A DNA stretch of 16,124 nt from an uncultured Eubacteriales bacterium. GTDB taxonomy: Bacteria; Bacillota; Clostridia; Oscillospirales; Ruminococcaceae. The stretch lies in contig CABUOE010000029.1 of assembly GCA_902493155.1 (NCBI GenBank), forward strand, positions 1-16,124, given 5' to 3'. This document shows positions 14,549 through 16,124 of the stretch, piece by piece (position 1 is the first letter of the stretch; each line of letters opens with the position of its first letter). The position numbers and the translations under genes are program-made. The notes beneath the pieces are model-generated. The model was not told the DNA's origin and did no database searches. It was given only the letters and a program-made list of their open reading frames with translations.

Positions 14549-15418
14549 CTAACGCCCCAAAACGTCGGACAGGTTGCCGATGATACTGGCCGCCACGTCG
14601 GGATTGTTCATGGTGTAAAGGTGGATGCCTTTCACCCCGTTGGCGATGAGGTCAATGATCTGCTCAGTGGCATAGGCGATGCCCGCCTGCTTCATGGCGG
14701 CGGGGTTCTGGCCGAACTTGTCCACGATGTTGCGGAACCGGGGCGGCAGACTGGTGCCGGAAAGCTCGCAGCTTCGTTTGATCTGCCGACCGTTGGTAAC
14801 CGGCATGATCCCCGCCAGCACCGGAACGCGGATATCCTTCATCAGCGCCCGGTAAAGGAAACTGTAGAGGACGTTGTTGTCGAAAAACATCTGAGTAGTG
14901 AGAAATTCGCACCCGCTCTCCACCTTCTGTTTCAGGTGGTCGAGATCCAGGTCTTTGGAGGCGCACTCCACGTGTCCTTCCGGATAGCAGGCCCCGCCGA
15001 TGCAGAAATCCCCGTGACGCTTCACTTCCCCGATGAGCTCGTAGGCGTACTGATACCGGTCGGGCGCCGGGAACTCTGCCCCCGCCGGGATGTCGCCCCG
15101 GAGGGCTAAAATATTCTCTATCCCCGCCGTTTTCAGGTTTTCGATGACTCCGCTCACCTCTTCTTTGGTGGAGGACGCGCATGTCAGGTGGGCCAAGGCG
15201 GTCACGCCGTATTCCTCCTGGATGAGGGAAGCGATTTTCGCCGTGTTTTTGGAGGTGCCGCCGCTGGCCCCGTAGGTCACCGAGATAAAGTCGGGCTTGA
15301 GCGCCGCGATTTTCTCGACCGCCGCCTGCACCTTTTCAAAGTCGTCGTCTTTTTTCGGGGGAAAAATCTCGCAGGAGATAGTCACCCGGTCTTGCTTTAG
15401 GAGTTCGCTGATTTTCAC
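14549..15418 (-). CDS. metF: 5,10-methylenetetrahydrofolate reductase
   Basis: MetF is an FAD-dependent TIM-barrel enzyme that reduces 5,10-methylene- to 5-methyl-tetrahydrofolate, the methyl donor for MetH. It has 289 residues, the normal bacterial length. SCEIFPPKKDDDF at the N-terminus holds the catalytic-type glutamate (E17). FISVTYGASGG, LAHLTCASS, ILALRGDIP and CIGGACYPEGH form the flavin and substrate site. FLTTQMFFDN, PVLAGIMPV and GVKGIHLYTMNN follow in the standard order. The start is a GTG at 15418; AAAGG lies about 12 bases upstream and no ATG fits. It is 56 bp after the adenine deaminase stop with no terminator, and 115 bp before the activation-protein gene, in the same direction. 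The electron donor (NADH, ferredoxin or a partner subunit) is not evident from the sequence. Confidence 0.96.
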   Translation of the reverse strand: MKISELLKQDRVTISCEIFPPKKDDDFEKVQAAVEKIAALKPDFISVTYGASGGTSKNTAKIASLIQEEYGVTALAHLTCASSTKEEVSGVIENLKTAGIENILALRGDIPAGAEFPAPDRYQYAYELIGEVKRHGDFCIGGACYPEGHVECASKDLDLDHLKQKVESGCEFLTTQMFFDNNVLYSFLYRALMKDIRVPVLAGIMPVTNGRQIKRSCELSGTSLPPRFRNIVDKFGQNPAAMKQAGIAYATEQIIDLIANGVKGIHLYTMNNPDVAASIIGNLSDVLGR

Positions 15419-15474
15419 TTGTATTTCAAACCTTTCTTAAGGAATTTTCCATGGATGCAGAGGGCCTTTTTCCG

Positions 15475-16124
15475 TTATCCGCCGATTTTCCGCGCCGGGA
15501 CAACCATCTCCCCGGCCAAAAGGTCATAAATTCCCCCGTCAGTCACCCGAAGCTCAGGAATCACCGGCAGCGCCATAAACGACAGAGTGGTAAAGGGGTC
15601 AACCCCCTCCCGCACCCCCATCTGCCGGGCGAGCTTAAGCATTGCGGCCACATTTTCCTCGATGCCGGAATCGGGGTCGTCGGTGAACAGCCCCGCCACC
15701 GGCAGGGGCTGGGTCATGAGGGCTTTCCCCCCCGCCGCGATGGCGTAGCCGCCCTGGCAGGCTATTAGCGCCTTCACCGCCGCCAGTATGTCGCTGTCAC
15801 TGTCCCCCACCACCAACAGGTTGTGGGAATCGTGGGCGATGGTGGTGGCAATAGCCCCGCCTTTAAGACCGATGCCTAAAATCGCACCCACCGTCATCCG
15901 GTTTTGGCGGCCATGCCGCTCGATAACGGCGATTTTCAGGATTTCATCCCCCGGCGCGAAATTCCCTTCCCCGTCGGCGGGCAGATCCATCACCCGCTTT
16001 TTGGTGGTAATCTCATAGGGGACCACTTCTACCACCGGGAAATTCTTCTCCGCCTTGAGGGTAAAATCCCCCACGTGCAGAGTGGGCAGCTTGACGGTGT
16101 GCCGGGCCTCCCCGTCCATGATTT
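15475..16124 (-). CDS. adeC: adenine deaminase, C-terminal part (5' end outside window)
   Basis: Adenine deaminase converts adenine to hypoxanthine and ammonia in purine salvage. Only the last 216 or so residues are in the window; the frame is open at the right edge, and the N-terminal metal-binding amidohydrolase barrel lies beyond it. The visible part matches the family's C-terminal domain. It shows KIAVIERHGRQ, GLKGGAIATTIAHDSHNLLVVG, AAGGKAL, PLPVAGLF and FMALPVIPELRVTDGGIYD, all typical of AdeC. The ATG at 16119 is internal, not the start. The TAA stop is at 15475. It lies 56 bp upstream of metF on the same strand and may share its transcript, though purine salvage and methyl transfer are only loosely connected. 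The usual full length is about 550-600 residues, so roughly a third is seen. Confidence 0.93.
   Translation of the reverse strand, partial: IMDGEARHTVKLPTLHVGDFTLKAEKNFPVVEVVPYEITTKKRVMDLPADGEGNFAPGDEILKIAVIERHGRQNRMTVGAILGIGLKGGAIATTIAHDSHNLLVVGDSDSDILAAVKALIACQGGYAIAAGGKALMTQPLPVAGLFTDDPDSGIEENVAAMLKLARQMGVREGVDPFTTLSFMALPVIPELRVTDGGIYDLLAGEMVVPARKIGG

Noticed and set aside
15419..15474. Riboswitch (S-box or cobalamin type) in front of the methionine genes
   Set aside because: The gap before metF is 56 bp, the one before the activation gene is 115 bp, and the one before metH is filled by CRISPR repeats; none has room for, or shows, the conserved cores.

Overview
The window looks like a chromosomal segment of an anaerobic, GC-rich Clostridia-type Firmicute, probably gut-associated. 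Pointers to this are the strong AAAGGA/AAGGAG ribosome binding sites, the short methionine synthase with a separate activation protein, an M18 aminopeptidase of the ApeA type, a NimA-like flavin-binding protein, and a very large secreted glycan hydrolase with discoidin-like domains and choline-binding-type wall repeats. I cannot name the species.

Layout. Positions 2-2029 (+ strand) hold the end of a membrane-anchored lytic transglycosylase and a complete M18 aminopeptidase. Two stem-loop terminators (2045-2130) follow, and the second can serve both strands. Everything to the right is on the minus strand. Positions 2194-8691 encode a 2165-residue secreted family GH20 beta-N-acetylhexosaminidase. 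An AT-rich intergenic island (8692-9091) carries its probable promoter. Reading right to left from the window edge, the order is: adenine deaminase C-terminus (partial), metF, methionine synthase activation protein, an 8-repeat type I-C-like CRISPR array, metH, a NimA-like flavoprotein, an Imm-5-like protein, and an Rrf2-family iron-sulfur-type regulator ending in a terminator.

How the genes fit together. MetF makes 5-methyl-tetrahydrofolate. MetH passes the methyl group through cobalamin to homocysteine. The separate activation protein should re-methylate inactivated cobalamin with S-adenosylmethionine, replacing the C-terminal domain that this MetH lacks. The GH20 enzyme is a surface glycan degrader, plausibly acting on mucin, milk or other host glycans.

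The most unusual feature is the CRISPR array. It sits inside the methionine module, in the same orientation, and its decayed trailer-end repeat stops 22 bp before the metH start codon with no terminator between. No cas gene is visible. Either metH is transcribed from the CRISPR leader or from within the array, or it has a promoter hidden in the spacers. A Cas5-type processing event would cut the metH leader. I see no clearly new enzyme system; the array-metH arrangement is the best lead.
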